From Luzula sylvatica (Eukaryota; Streptophyta; Magnoliopsida; Poales; Juncaceae), in assembly GCA_946800325.1 (NCBI GenBank), contig CAMPEJ010000004.1, positions 930,001 to 994,000 on the forward strand: a stretch of DNA of 64,000 bases, in the 5' to 3' direction. The notes under the pieces are model-generated. The model was given only the letters and a program-made list of their open reading frames with translations. It was not told the origin of the DNA and searched no databases. Numbering within the stretch: position 1 is the stretch's first letter; every line of letters starts with the position of its first letter. This document shows positions 12,274 to 26,781 of the stretch, piece by piece. Made by a program: the position numbers and the translations under genes.

Positions 12274-15200
12274 GAAAAACAAACTTTCTTAGTGTTTCTA
12301 AATTTTGGTGAAATGTTATGTAGTAAAAGATACGATTCAAATGATCTCAAAATACGTTATTTGAACTCCCCAAAGCATAAACAGATTGTTTTGAATCGAA
12401 AATCAAACTTTCTTAGTGTTTGTAAATTTTGGTGAAATGTTATGTGGTAAAAGATATGATTCAAATGATCTCAAAATACGTTATTTGAACTCCCCAAAGG
12501 ATAAACAGATTGTTTTGAATCGAAAAACAAACTTTCTTAGTGTTTGTAAATTTTGGTGAAATGTTATGTGGTAAAAGATACGATTCAAATGATCTCATAA
12601 TACGTTATTTGAACTCCCCAAAGCATAAGCAGATTATTTTGAATCGAAAAACAAACTTTCTTAGTGTTTGTAAATTTTGGTGAAATGTTATGTGGTAAAA
12701 GATACGATTCAAATGATCTCAAAATACGTTATTTGAACTCCCCAAATCATAAACAGATTGTTTTGAATCGAAAAACAAACTTTCTTAGTGTTTGTAAATT
12801 TTGGTGAAATGTTATGTGGTAAAAGATACGATTCGAATGATCTCAAAATACGTTATTTGAACTCCCCAAAGCATAAACAAATGGTTTTGAATCGAAAAAC
12901 AAACTTTCTTAGTGTTTGTAAATTTTGGTGAAATGTTATGTGGTAAAAGACACGATTCCAATGATCTCAAAATACGTTATTTGAACTCCCCAAAGCATAA
13001 ACAGATTGTTTTGAATCGAAAAACAAACTTTCTTAGTGTTTGTAAATTTTGGTGAAATGTTATGTAGTAAAATATACGATTCAAATGATCTCAAAATACG
13101 TTATTTGAACTCCCCAAAGCATAAACAGATTGTTTTGAATCGAAAAACAAACTTTCTTAGCGTTTGTAAATTTTGGTGAAATGTTATGTGGTAAAAGATA
13201 CGATTCGAATGATCTAAAAATACGTTATTTGAACTCCCCAATGCATAAACAAATTGTTTTGAATCGAAAAACAAACTTTCTTAGTGTTTGTAAATTTTGG
13301 TGAAATGTTATGTGGTAAAAGATACGATTCAAATGATCTCAAAATACGTTATTTGAACTCCCCAAAGCATAAACAGATTGGTTTGAATCGAAAAACAAAC
13401 TTTCTTAGTGTTTGTAAATTTTGGTAAAATGTTATGTGGTAAAAGATACGATTCAAATGATCTCAAAATACGTTATTTGAACTCCCCAAAGCATAAACAG
13501 ATTGTTTTGAATTGAAAAACAAACTTTCTTAGTGTTTGTAAATTTTGGTGAAAGGTTATGTGGTAAAAGATACAAATCAAATGATCTCAAAATACGTTAT
13601 TTGAACTCCCCAAAGCATAAACAGATTGTTTTGAATCGAAAAACAAACTTTCTTAGTGTTTGTAAATTTTGGTGAAATGTTATGTAGTAAAAGATACGAT
13701 TCAAATGATCTCAAAATACGTTATTTGAACTGCCCAAAGCATAAACAGATTGTTTTGAATCGAAAAACAAACTTTCTTAGTGTTTGTAAATTTTGGTGAA
13801 ATGTTATGTAGTAAAAGATACGATTCAAATGATCTCAAAATACGTTATTTGAACTCCCCAAAGCATAAACAGATTGTTTTGAATCGGAAAACAAACTTTC
13901 TTAGTGTTTGTAAATTTTGGTGAAATGCTATGTGGTAAAAGATACGATTCGAATGATCTAAAAATATGTTATTTGAACTACCCAAAGCATAAACAAATTG
14001 TTTTGAATCGAAAAACAAAGTTTCTTAGTGTTTGTAAATTTTGGTGAAATGTTATGTGGTAAAAGATCCGATTCAAATGATCTCAAAATACGTTATTTGA
14101 ACTCCCCAAAGCATGAACAGATTGTTTTGAATCGAAAAACAAACTTTCTTAGAGTTTGTAAATTTTGGTAAAATGTAATGTGGTAAAAGATACGATTGAA
14201 ATGATCTCAAAATACGTTATTTAAACTCCACAAAGCATAAACAAATTGTTTTGAATCGAAAAACAAACTTTCTTAGTGTTTGTAAATTTTGGTAAAATGT
14301 TATGTGGTAAAAGATACGATTCAAATGATCTCAAAATACGTTATTTGAACTCCCCAAAGCATAAACAGATTGTTTTGAATCGAAAAACAAACTTTCTTAG
14401 TGTTTGTAAATTTTGGTGAAATGTTATGTGGTAAAAGATACGATTCAAATGATCTCAAAATACGTTATTTGAACTCCCTAAAGCATAAACAGATTGTTTT
14501 GAATCGAAAAACAAACTTTCTTATTGTTTGTAAATTTTGGTGAAATGTTATGTTGTAAAAAATACGATTCAAATGATCTCAAAATACGTTATTTGAACTC
14601 CCCAAAGCATAAACATATTGTTTTGAATCGAAAAACAAACTTTCTTAGTGTTTGTAAATTTTGGTGAAATGTTATGTAGTAAAAGATACGATTCAAATGA
14701 TCTCAAAATACGTTATTTGAACTCCCCAAAGCATAAACAGATTGTTTTGAATCGAAAAACAAACTTTCTTAGTGTTTGTAAATTTTGGTGAAATGTTATG
14801 TGGTAAAAGATACGATTCGAATGATCTAAAAATATGTTATTTGAACTCCCCAAAGCATAGACAGATTGTTTTGAATCGAAAAACAAACTTTCTTAGTGTT
14901 TGTAAATTTTGGTAAAATGTTATGTGGTAAAAGATACGATTGAAATGATCTCAAAAGACGTTATTTGAACTCCCCAAAGCATAAACAGATTGTTTTGAAT
15001 CGAAAAACAAACTTTCTTAGTGTTTGTAAATTTTGGTGCAATGTTATGTGGTAAAAGATACGATTCAAATGATCTCAAAATACGTTATTTAAACTCCACA
15101 AAGCATAAACAAATTGTTTTGAATCGAAAAACAAACTTTCTTAGTGTTTGTAAATTTGGGTAAAATGTTATGTGGTAAAAGATACGATTCAAATGATCTC

Positions 15201-15745
15201 AAAATACGTTATTTGAACTCCCCAAAGCATAAACAGATTGTTTTGAATCGAAAAACAAACTTTCTTAGTGTTTGTAAATTTTGGTGAAATGTTATGTGGT
15301 AAAAGATACGATTCAAATGATCTCAAAATACGTTATTTGAACTCCCTAAAGCATAAACAGATTGTTTTGAATCGAAAAAAAAACTTTCTTAGTGTTTGTA
15401 AATTTTGGTGAAATTTTATGTGGTAAAAAATACGATTCAAATGATCTCAAAATACGTTATTTGAACTCCCCAAAGCATAAACAGATTGTTTTGAATCGAA
15501 AAACAAACTTTCTTAGTGTTTGTAAATTTTGGTGAAATGTTATGTAGTAAAAGATACGATTCAAATGATCTCAAAATACGTTATTTGAACTCCCCAAAGC
15601 ATAAACAGATTGTTTTGAATCGAAAAACAAACTTTCATAGTGTTTGTAAATTTTGGTGAAATGTTATGTGGTAAAAGATACGATTCGAATGATCTAAAAA
15701 TATGTTATTTGAACTCCTCAAAGCATAGACAAATTGTTTTGAATC
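12274..15745 (+). repeat. 28-monomer unit, type I (3472 bp)
   Basis: The first 12 or so monomers match the neighbouring units at 9423 and 15746 ('ctcataatacg', 'aaaatatacg', 'gatacaaatc'). The second half instead matches 7.5-9.4 kb, including 'cttagagtttg' (14153), 'aaaagacg' (14955) and 'gaaattttatg' (15411). It is a chimera of two lineages. Confidence 0.86.
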
Positions 15746-18700
15746 GAAAAACAAACTTTCTTAGTGTTTCTAAATTTTGGTGAAATGTTATGTAGTAAAA
15801 GATACGATTCAAATGATCTCAAAATACGTTATTTGAACTCCCCAAAGCATAAACAGATTGTTTTGAATCGAAAATCAAACTTTCTTAGTGTTTGTAAATT
15901 TTGGTGAAATGTTATGTGGTAAAAGATATGATTCAAATGATCTCAAAATACGTTATTTGAACTCCCCAAAGGATAAACAGATTGTTTTGAATCGAAAAAC
16001 AAACTTTCTTAGTGTTTGTAAATTTTGGTGAAATGTTATGTGGTAAAAGATACGATTCAAATGATCTCATAATACGTTATTTGAACTCCCCAAAGCATAA
16101 GCAGATTATTTTGAATCGAAAAACAAACTTTCTTAGTGTTTGTAAATTTTGGTGAAATGTTATGTGGTAAAAGATACGATTCAAATGATCTCAAAATACG
16201 TTATTTGAACTCCCCAAATCATAAACAGATTGTTTTGAATCGAAAAACAAACTTTCTTAGTGTTTGTAAATTTTGGTGAAATGTTATGTGGTAAAAGATA
16301 CGATTCGAATGATCTCAAAATACGTTATTTGAACTCCCCAAAGCATAAACAAATGGTTTTGAATCGAAAAACAAACTTTCTTAGTGTTTGTAAATTTTGG
16401 TGAAATGTTATGTGGTAAAAGACACGATTCCAATGATCTCAAAATACGTTATTTGAACTCCCCAAAGCATAAACAGATTGTTTTGAATCGAAAAACAAAC
16501 TTTCTTAGTGTTTGTAAATTTTGGTGAAATGTTATGTAGTAAAATATACGATTCAAATGATCTCAAAATACGTTATTTGAACTCCCCAAAGCATAAACAG
16601 ATTGTTTTGAATCGAAAAACAAACTTTCTTAGCGTTTGTAAATTTTGGTGAAATGTTATGTGGTAAAAGATACGATTCGAATGATCTAAAAATACGTTAT
16701 TTGAACTCCCCAATGCATAAACAAATTGTTTTGAATCGAAAAACAAACTTTCTTAGTGTTTGTAAATTTTGGTGAAATGTTATGTGGTAAAAGATACGAT
16801 TCAAATGATCTCAAAATACGTTATTTGAACTCCCCAAAGCATAAACAGATTGTTTTGAATCGAAAAACAAACTTTCTTAGTGTTTATAAATTTTGGTAAA
16901 ATGTTATGTGGTAAAAGATACGATTCAAATGATCTCAAAATACGTTATTTGAACTCCCCAAAGCATAAACAGATTGTTTTGAATGGAAAAACAAACTTTC
17001 TTAGTGTTTGTAAATTTTGGTGAAAGGTTATGTGGTAAAAGATACAAATCAAATGATCTCAAAATACGTTATTTGAACTCCCCAAAGCATAAACAGATTG
17101 TTTTGAATCGAAAAACAAACTTTCTTAGTGTTTGTAAATTTTGGTGAAATGTTATGTAGTAAAAGATACGATTCAAATGATCTCAAAATACGTTATTTGA
17201 ACTCCCCAAAGCATAAACAGATTGTTTTGAATCGGAAAACAAACTTTCTTAGTGTTTGTAAATTTTGGTGAAATGTTATGTAGTAAAAGATACGAATTAA
17301 ATGATCTCAAAATACGTTATTTGAACTCCCCAAAGCATAAACAGATTGTTTTGAATCGAAAATCAAACTTTCTTAGTGTTTGTAAATTTTGGTGAAATGT
17401 TATGTAGTAAAAGATACGATTCAAATGATCTCAAAATACGTTATTTGAACTCCCCAAAGCATAAACAGATTGTTTTGAATCGAAAAACAAACTTTTTTAG
17501 TGTTTGTAAATTTTGGTGAAATGTTATGTAGTAAAAGATACGATTCAAATGATCTCAAAATACGTTATTTGAACTCCCCAAAGCATAAACAGATTGTTTT
17601 GAATCGAAAAACAAACTTTCTTAGTGTTTGTAAATTTTGGTGAAATGTTATGTGGTAAAAGATACGATTCGAATGATCTAAAAATATGTTATTTGGACTC
17701 CCCAAAGCATAGACAAATTGTTTTGAATCGAAAAACAAACTTTCTTAGTGTTTCTAAATTTTGGTGAAATGTTATGTAGTAAAAGATACGATTCAAATGA
17801 TCTCAAAATACGTTATTTGAACTCCCCAAAGCATAAACAGATTGTTTTGAATCGAAAATCAAACTTTCTTAGTGTTTGTAAATTTTGGTGAAATGTTATG
17901 TGGTAAAAGATATGATTCAAATGATCTCAAAATACGTTATTTGAACTCCCCAAAGGATAAACAGATTGTTTTGAATCGAAAAACAAACTTTCTTAGTGTT
18001 TGTAAATTTTGGTGAAATGTTATGTGGTAAAAGATACGATTCAAATGATCTCAAAATACGTTATTTGAACTCCCCAAAGCATAAACAGATTATTTTGAAT
18101 CGAAAAACAAACTTTCTTAGTGTTTGTAAATTTTGGTGAAATGTTATGTTGTAAAAGATACGATTCAAATGATCTGAAAATACGTTATTTGAACTCCCCA
18201 AATCATAAACAGATTGTTTTGAATCGAAAAACAAACTTTCTTAGTGTTTGTAAATTTTGGTGAAATGTTATGTGGTAAAAGATACGATTCGAATGATCTC
18301 AAAATACGTTATTTGAACTCCCCAAAGCATAAACAAATGGTTTTGAATCGAAAAACAAACTTTCTTAGTGTTTGTAAATTTTGGTGAAATGTTATGTGGT
18401 AAAAGACACGATTCCAATGATCTCAAAATACGTTATTTGAACTCCCCAAAGCATAAACAGATTGTTTTGAATCGAAAAACAAACTTTCTTAGTGTTTGTA
18501 AATTTTGGTAAAATGTTATGTGGTAAAAGATACGATTGAAATGATCTCAAAATACGTTATTTAAACTCCACAAAGCATAAACAAATTGTTTTGAATCGAA
18601 AAACAAACTTTCTTAGTGTTTGTAAATTTGGGTAAAATGTTATGTGGTAAAAGATACGATTCAAATGATCTCAAAATACGTTATTTGAACTCCCCAAAGC

Positions 18701-19217
18701 ATAAACAGATTGTTTTGAATCGAAAAACAAACTTTCTTAGTGTTTGTAAATTTTGGTGAAATGTTATGTGGTAAAAGATACGATTCAAATGATCTCAAAA
18801 TACGTTATTTGAACTCCCTAAAGCATAAACAGATTGTTTTGAATCGAAAAAAAAACTTTCTTAGTGTTTGTAAATTTTGGTGAAATTTTATGTGGTAAAA
18901 AATACGATTCAAATGATCTCAAAATACGTTATTTGAACTCCCCAAAGCATAAACAGATTGTTTTGAATCGAAAAACAAACTTTCTTAGTGTTTGTAAATT
19001 TTGGTGAAATGTTATGTAGTAAAAGATACGATTCAAATGATCTCAAAATACGTTATTTGAACTCCCCAAAGCATAAACAGATTGTTTTGAATCGAAAAAC
19101 AAACTTTCATAGTGTTTGTAAATTTTGGTGAAATGTTATGTGGTAAAAGATACGATTCGAATGATCTAAAAATATGTTATTTGAACTCCTCAAAGCATAG
19201 ACAAATTGTTTTGAATC
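15746..19217 (+). repeat. 28-monomer unit, type II (16+12)
   Basis: It has the same length as the unit at 12274 but different content. There are 16 monomers ending in an M29 with 'ttatttggactcc' (17606), then M0 at 17730 and 12 more monomers, including M3 with 'atctgaaaatacg' and a 'tttcatag' M29. Sixteen of its monomers recur in register 3472 bp downstream, with rare markers such as 'gatacgaattaaatg' at 17290 and 20762 and 'acttttttag' at 17493 and 20965. Confidence 0.87.
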
Positions 19218-22069
19218 GAAAAACAAACTTTCTTAGTGTTTCTAAATTTTGGTGAAATGTTATGTAGTAAAAGATACGATTCAAATGATCTCAAAATACG
19301 TTATTTGAACTCCCCAAAGCATAAACAGATTGTTTTGAATCGAAAATCAAACTTTCTTAGTGTTTGTAAATTTTGGTGAAATGTTATGTGGTAAAAGATA
19401 TGATTCAAATGATCTCAAAATACGTTATTTGAACTCCCCAAAGGATAAACAGATTGTTTTGAATCGAAAAACAAACTTTCTTAGTGTTTGTAAATTTTGG
19501 TGAAATGTTATGTGGTAAAAGATACGATTCAAATGATCTCATAATACGTTATTTGAACTCCCCAAAGCATAAGCAGATTATTTTGAATCGAAAAACAAAC
19601 TTTCTTAGTGTTTGTAAATTTTGGTGAAATGTTATGTGGTAAAAGATACGATTCAAATGATCTCAAAATACGTTATTTGAACTCCCCAAATCATAAACAG
19701 ATTGTTTTGAATCGAAAAACAAACTTTCTTAGTGTTTGTAAATTTTGGTGAAATGTTATGTGGTAAAAGATACGATTCGAATGATCTCAAAATACGTTAT
19801 TTGAACTCCCCAAAGCATAAACAAATGGTTTTGAATCGAAAAACAAACTTTCTTAGTGTTTGTAAATTTTGGTGAAATGTTATGTGGTAAAAGACACGAT
19901 TCCAATGATCTCAAAATACGTTATTTGAACTCCCCAAAGCATAAACAGATTGTTTTGAATCGAAAAACAAACTTTCTTAGTGTTTGTAAATTTTGGTGAA
20001 ATGTTATGTAGTAAAATATACGATTCAAATGATCTCAAAATACGTTATTTGAACTCCCCAAAGCATAAACAGATTGTTTTGAATCGAAAAACAAACTTTC
20101 TTAGCGTTTGTAAATTTTGGTGAAATGTTATGTGGTAAAAGATACGATTCGAATGATCTAAAAATACGTTATTTGAACTCCCCAATGCATAAACAAATTG
20201 TTTAGAATCGAAAAACAAACTTTCTTAGTGTTTGTAAATTTTGGTGAAATGTTATGTGGTAAAAGATACGATTCAAATGATCTCAAAATACGTTATTTGA
20301 ACTCCCCAAAGCATAAACAGATTGTTTTGAATCGAAAAACAAACTTTCTTAGTGTTTGTAAATTTTGGTAAAATGTTATGTGGTAAAAGATACGATTCAA
20401 ATGATCTCAAAATACGTTATTTGAACTCCCCAAAGCATAAACAGATTGTTTTGAATTGAAAAACAAACTTTCTTAGTGTTTGTAAATTTTGGTGAAAGGT
20501 TATGTGGTAAAAGATACAAATCAAATGATCTCAAAATACGTTATTTGAACTCCCCAAAGCATAAACAGATTGTTTTGAATCGAAAAACAAACTTTCTTAG
20601 TGTTTGTAAATTTTGGTGAAATGTTATGTAGTAAAAGATACGATTCAAATGATCTCAAAATACGTTATTTGAACTCCCCAAAGCATAAACAGATTGTTTT
20701 GAATCGGAAAACAAACTTTCTTAGTGTTTGTAAATTTTGGTGAAATGTTATGTAGTAAAAGATACGAATTAAATGATCTCAAAATACGTTATTTGAACTC
20801 CCCAAAGCATAAACAGATTGTTTTGAATCGAAAATCAAACTTTCTTAGTGTTTGTAAATTTTGGTGAAATGTTATGTAGTAAAAGATACGATTCAAATGA
20901 TCTCAAAATACGTTATTTGAACTCCCCAAAGCATAAACAGATTGTTTTGAATCGAAAAACAAACTTTTTTAGTGTTTGTAAATTTTGGTGAAATGTTATG
21001 TAGTAAAAGATACGATTCAAATGATCTCAAAATACGTTATTTGAACTCCCCAAAGCATAAACAGATTGTTTTGAATCGAAAAACAAACTTTCTTAGTGTT
21101 TGTAAATTTTGGTGAAATGTTATGTGGTAAAATATACGATTCGAATGATCTAAAAATATGTTATTTGGACTCCCCAAAGCATAGACAAATTGTTTTGAAT
21201 CGAAAAACAAACTTTCTTAGTGTTTCTAAATTTTGGTGAAATGTTATGTAGTAAAAGATACGATTCAAATGATCTCAAAATACGTTATTTGAACTCCCCA
21301 AAGCATAAACAGATTGTTTTGAATCGAAAATCAAACTTTCTTAGTGTTTGTAAATTTTGGTGAAATGTTATGTGGTAAAAGATATGATTCAAATGATCTC
21401 AAAATACGTTATTTGAACTCCCCAAAGGATAAACAGATTGTTTTGAATCGAAAAACAAACTTTCTTAGTGTTTGTAAATTTTGGTGAAATGTTATGTGGT
21501 AAAAGATACGATTCAAATGATCTCAAAATACGTTATTTGAACTCCCCAAAGCATAAACAGATTATTTTGAATCGAAAAACAAACTTTCTTAGTGTTTGTA
21601 AATTTTGGTGAAATGTTATGTTGTAAAAGATACGATTCAAATGATCTGAAAATACGTTATTTGAACTCCCCAAATCATAAACAGATTGTTTTGAATCGAA
21701 AAACAAACTTTCTTAGTGTTTGTAAATTTTGGTGAAATGTTATGTGGTAAAAGATACGATTCGAATGATCTCAAAATACGTTATTTGAACTCCCCAAAGC
21801 ATAAACAAATGGTTTTGAATCGAAAAACAAACTTTCTTAGTGTTTGTAAATTTTGGTGAAATGTTATGTGGTAAAAGACACGATTCCAATGATCTCAAAA
21901 TACGTTATTTGAACTCCCCAAAGCATAAACAGATTGTTTTGAATCGAAAAACAAACTTTCTTAGTGTTTGTAAATTTTGGTAAAATGTTATGTGGTAAAA
22001 GATACGATTGAAATGATCTCAAAATACGTTATTTAAACTCCACAAAGCATAAACAAATTGTTTTGAATC
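19218..22069 (+). repeat. Partial second copy of the 28-mer type II (23 monomers)
   Basis: This is collinear with 15746-18597 at a 3472-bp offset (M0 at 19218 and 21202). After 22070 the A37 monomer has 'aaattttggt' instead of 'aaatttgggt' and the order follows the 30-mer type (M7, M8 with T90/G116). The copy therefore breaks there. Confidence 0.83.
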
Positions 22070-23805
22070 GAAAAACAAACTTTCTTAGTGTTTGTAAATT
22101 TTGGTAAAATGTTATGTGGTAAAAGATACGATTCAAATGATCTCAAAATACGTTATTTGAACTCCCCAAAGCATAAACAGATTGTTTTGAATCGAAAAAC
22201 AAACTTTCTTAGTGTTTGTAAATTTTGGTGAAATGTTATGTGGTAAAAGATACGATTCAAATGATCTCAAAATACGTTATTTTAACTCCCTAAAGCATAA
22301 ACAGATTGGTTTGAATCGAAAAACAAACTTTCTTAGTGTTTGTAAATTTTGGTGAAATGTTATGTGTTAAAAAATACGATTCAAATGATCTCAAAATACG
22401 TTATTTGAACTCCCCAAAGCATAAACAGATTGTTTTGAATCGAAAATCAAACTTTCTTAGTGTTTGTAAATTTTGGTGAAATGTTATGTAGTAAAAGATA
22501 CGATTCAAATGATCTCAAAATACGTTATTTGAACTCCCCAAAGCATAAACAGATTGTTTTGAATCGAAAATCAAACTTTCTTAGTGTTTGTAAATTTTGG
22601 TGAAATGTTATGTAGTAAAAGATACGATTCAAATGATCTCAAAATACGTTATTTGAACTCCCCAAAGCATAAACAGATTGTTTTGAATCGGAAAACAAAC
22701 TTTCTTAGTGTTTGTAAATTTTGGTGAAATGTTATGTGGTAAAAGATACGATTCCAATGATCTCAAAATACGTTATTTGAACTCCCCAAAGCATAAACAG
22801 ATTGTTTTGAATCGGAAAACAAACTTTCTTAGTGTTTGTAAATTTTGGTGAAATGTTATGTGGTAAAAGATACGATTCGAATGATCTAAAAATATGTTAT
22901 TTGAACTCCCCAAAGCATAAACAAATTGTTTTGAATCGAAAAACAAAGTTTCTTAGTGTTTGTAAATTTTGGTGAAATGTTATGTGGTAAAAGATACGAT
23001 TCAAATGATCTCAAAATACGTTATTTGAACTCCCCAAAGCATAAACAGATTGTTTTGAATCGAAAAACAAACTTTCTTAGTGTTTGTAAATTTTGGTAAA
23101 ATGTTATGTGGTAAAAGATACAATTGAAATGATCTCAAAATACGTTATTTAAACTCCACAAAGCATAAACAAATTGTTTTGAATCGAAAAACAAACTTTC
23201 TTAGTGTTTGTAAATTTTGGTAAAATGTTATGTGGTAAAAGATACGATTCAAATGATCTCAAAATACGTTATTTGAACTCCCCAAAGCATAAACAGATTG
23301 TTTTGAATCGAAAAACAAACTTTCTTAGTGTTTGTAAATTTTGGTGAAATGTTATGTGGTAAAAGATACGATTCAAATGATCTCAAAATACGTTATTTGA
23401 ACTCCCTAAAGCATAAACAGATTGTTTTGAATCGAAAAACAAACTTTCTTAGTGTTTGTAAATTTTGGTGAAATGTTATGTGGTAAAAAATACGATTCAA
23501 ATGATCTCAAAATACGTTATTTGAACTCCCCAAAGCATAAACAGATTGTTTTGAATCGAAAAACAAACTTTCTTAGTGTTTGTAAATTTTGGTGAAATGT
23601 TATGTAGTAAAAGATACGATTCAAATGATCTCAAAATACGTTATTTGAACTCCCCGAAGCATAAACAGATTGTTTTGAATCGAAAAACAAACTTTCTTAG
23701 TGTTTGTAAATTTTGGTGAAATGTTATGTGGTAAAAGATACGATTCGAATGATCTAAAAATATGTTATTTGGACTCCCCAAAGCATAGACAAATTGTTTT
23801 GAATC
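21202..23805 (+). repeat. 21-monomer transition unit
   Basis: The order is M0-M10, then an M19-like monomer (T6, A49), M21 (G2, C66) and M22-M29. Relative to the 30-mer it lacks M11-M18 and M20. It is the first unit from the left with the 'attttaactcccta' plus 'gattggtttg' M8 monomer that typifies the central domain. Confidence 0.85.
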
Positions 23806-24549
23806 GAAAAACAAACTTTCTTAGTGTTTCTAAATTTTGGTGAAATGTTATGTAGTAAAAGATACGATTCAAATGATCTCAAAATACGTTATTTGAACTC
23901 CCCAAAGCATAAACAGATTGTTTTGAATCGAAAATCAAACTTTCTTAGTGTTTGTAAATTTTGGTGAAATGTTATGTGGTAAAAGATATGATTCAAATGA
24001 TCTCAAAATACGTTATTTGAACTCCCCAAAGGATAAACAGATTGTTTTGAATCGAAAAACAAACTTTCTTAGTGTTTGTAAATTTTGGTGAAATGTTATG
24101 TGGTAAAAGATACGATTCAAATGATCTCAAAATACGTTATTTGAACTCCCCAAAGCATAAACAGATTATTTTGAATCGAAAAACAAACTTTCTTAGTGTT
24201 TGTAAATTTTGGTGAAATGTTATGTTGTAAAAGATACGATTCAAATGATCTGAAAATACGTTATTTGAACTCCCCAAATCATAAACAGATTGTTTTGAAT
24301 CGAAAAACAAACTTTCTTAGTGTTTGTAAATTTTGGTGAAATGTTATGTGGTAAAAGATACGATTCGAATGATCTCAAAATACGTTATTTGAACTCCCCA
24401 AAGCATAAACAAATGGTTTTGAATCGAAAAACAAACTTTCTTAGTGTTTGTAAATTTTGGTGAAATGTTATGTGGTAAAAGACACGATTCCAATGATCTC
24501 AAAATACGTTATTTGAACTCCCCAAAGCATAAACAGATTGTTTTGAATC

Positions 24550-25045
24550 GAAAAACAAACTTTCTTAGTGTTTGTAAATTTTGGTAAAATGTTATGTGGT
24601 AAAAGATACGATTGAAATGATCTCAAAATACGTTATTTAAACTCCACAAAGCATAAACAAATTGTTTTGAATCGAAAAACAAACTTTCTTAGTGTTTGTA
24701 AATTTTGGTAAAATGTTATGTGGTAAAAGATACGATTCAAATTTTCTCAAAATACGTTATTTGAACTCCCCAAAGCATAAACAGATTGTTTTGAATCGAA
24801 AAACAAACTTTCTTAGTGTTTGTAAATTTTGGTGAAATGTTATGTGGTAAAAGATACGATTCAAATGATCTCAAAATACGTTATTTTAACTCCCTAAAGC
24901 ATAAACAGATTGGTTTGAATCGAAAAACAAACTTTCTTAGTGTTTGTAAATTTTGGTGAAATGTTATGTGGTAAAAAATACGATTCAAATGATCTCAAAA
25001 TACGTTATTTGAACTCCCCAAAGCATAAACAGATTGTTTTGAATC
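24550..25045 (+). repeat. Four-monomer module M6-M9, first instance in the 30-mer
   Basis: The sequence A37/G65/A90/A97, then A37, then T98, then A56 is repeated within the same 30-mer at 26782-27277 (M24-M27), 18 monomers away. The 30-mer is therefore itself built from an older internal duplication. M4-M5 and M11-M12 form a second such pair, 7 monomers apart. Confidence 0.85.
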
Positions 25046-26781
25046 GAAAATCAAACTTTCTTAGTGTTTGTAAATTTTGGTGAAATGTTATGTCGTAAAA
25101 GATACGATTCAAATGATCTCAAAATACGTTATTTGAACTCCCCAAAGCATAAACAGATTGTTTTGAATCGAAAATCAAACTTTCTTAGTGTTTGTAAATT
25201 TTGGTGAAATGTTATGTGGTAAAAGATACGATTCGAATGATCTCAAAATACGTTATTTGAACTCCCCAAAGCATAAACAAATGGTTTTGAATCGAAAAAC
25301 AAACTTTCTTAGTGTTTGTAAATTTTGGTGAAATGTTATGTGGTAAAAGACACGATTCCAATGATCTCAAAATACGTTATTTGAACTCCCCAAAGCATAA
25401 ACAGATTGTTTTGAATCGAAAAACAAACTTTCTTAGTGTTTGTAAATTTTGGTGAAATGTTATGTAGTAAAATATACGATTCAAATGATCTCAAAATACG
25501 TTATTTGAACTCCCCAAAGCATAAACAGATTGTTTTGAATCGAAAAATAAACTTTCTTAGCGTTTGTAAATTTTGGTGATATGTTATGTGGTAAAAGATA
25601 CGATTCGAATGATCTAAAAATACGTTATTTGAACTCCCCAATGCATAAACAAATTGTTTTGAATCGAAAAACAAACTTTCTTAGTGTTTGAAAATTTTGG
25701 TGAAATGTTATGTGGTAAAAGATACGATTCAAATGATCTCAAAATGTGTTATTTGAACTCCCCAAAGCATAAACAGATTGTTTTGAATTGAAAAACAAAC
25801 TTTCTTAGTGTTTGTAAATTTTGGTGAAAGGTTATGTGGTAAAAGATACGAATCAAATGATCTCAAAATACGTTATTTGAACTCCCCAAAGCATAAACAG
25901 ATTGTTTTGAATCGAAAAACAAACTTTCTTAGTGTTTGTAAAATTTGGTGAAATGTTATGTAGTAAAAGATACGATTCAAATGATCTCAAAATACGTTAT
26001 TTGAACTCCCCAAAGCATAAACAGATTGTTTTGAATCGGAAAACAAACTTTCTTAGTGTTTGTAAATTTTGGTGAAATGTTATGTAGTAAAAGATACGAT
26101 TCAAATGATCTCAAAATACGTTATTTGAACTCCCCAAAGCATAAACAGATTGTTTTGAATCGAAAATCAAACTTTCTTAGTGTTTGTAAATTTTGGTGAA
26201 ATGTTATGTAGTAAAAGATACGATTCAAATGATCTCAAAATACGTTATTTGAACTCCCCAAAGCATAAACAGATTGTTTTGAATCGAAAAACAAACTTTC
26301 TTAGTGTTTGTAAATTTTGGTGAAATGTTATGTAGTAAAAGATACGATTCAAATGATCTCAAAATACGTTATTTGAACTCCCCAAAGCATAAACAGATTG
26401 TTTTGAATCGGAAAACAAACTTTCTTAGTGTTTGTAAATTTTGGTGAAATGTTATGTGGTAAAAGATACGATTCCAATGATCTCAAAATACGTTATTTGA
26501 ACTCCCCAAAGCATAAACAGATTGTTTTGAATCGGAAAACAAACTTTCTTAGTGTTTGTAAATTTTGGTGAAATGTTATGTGGTAAAAGATACGATTCGA
26601 ATGATCTAAAAATATGTTATTTGAACTCCCCAAAGCATAAACAAATTGTTTTGAATCGAAAAACAAAGTTTCTTAGTGTTTGTAAATTTTGGTGAAATGT
26701 TATGTGGTAAAAGATACGATTCAAATGATCTCAAAATACGTTATTTGAACTCCCCAAAGCATAAACAGATTGTTTTGAATC

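Noticed and set aside
23682..23805. CENP-B box-like motif in G66 monomers ('attcgaatgatctaaaa')
   Set aside because: Only the TTCGNNNNA half fits the canonical box; the CGGG half is replaced by TAAA. The resemblance is short enough to be chance.
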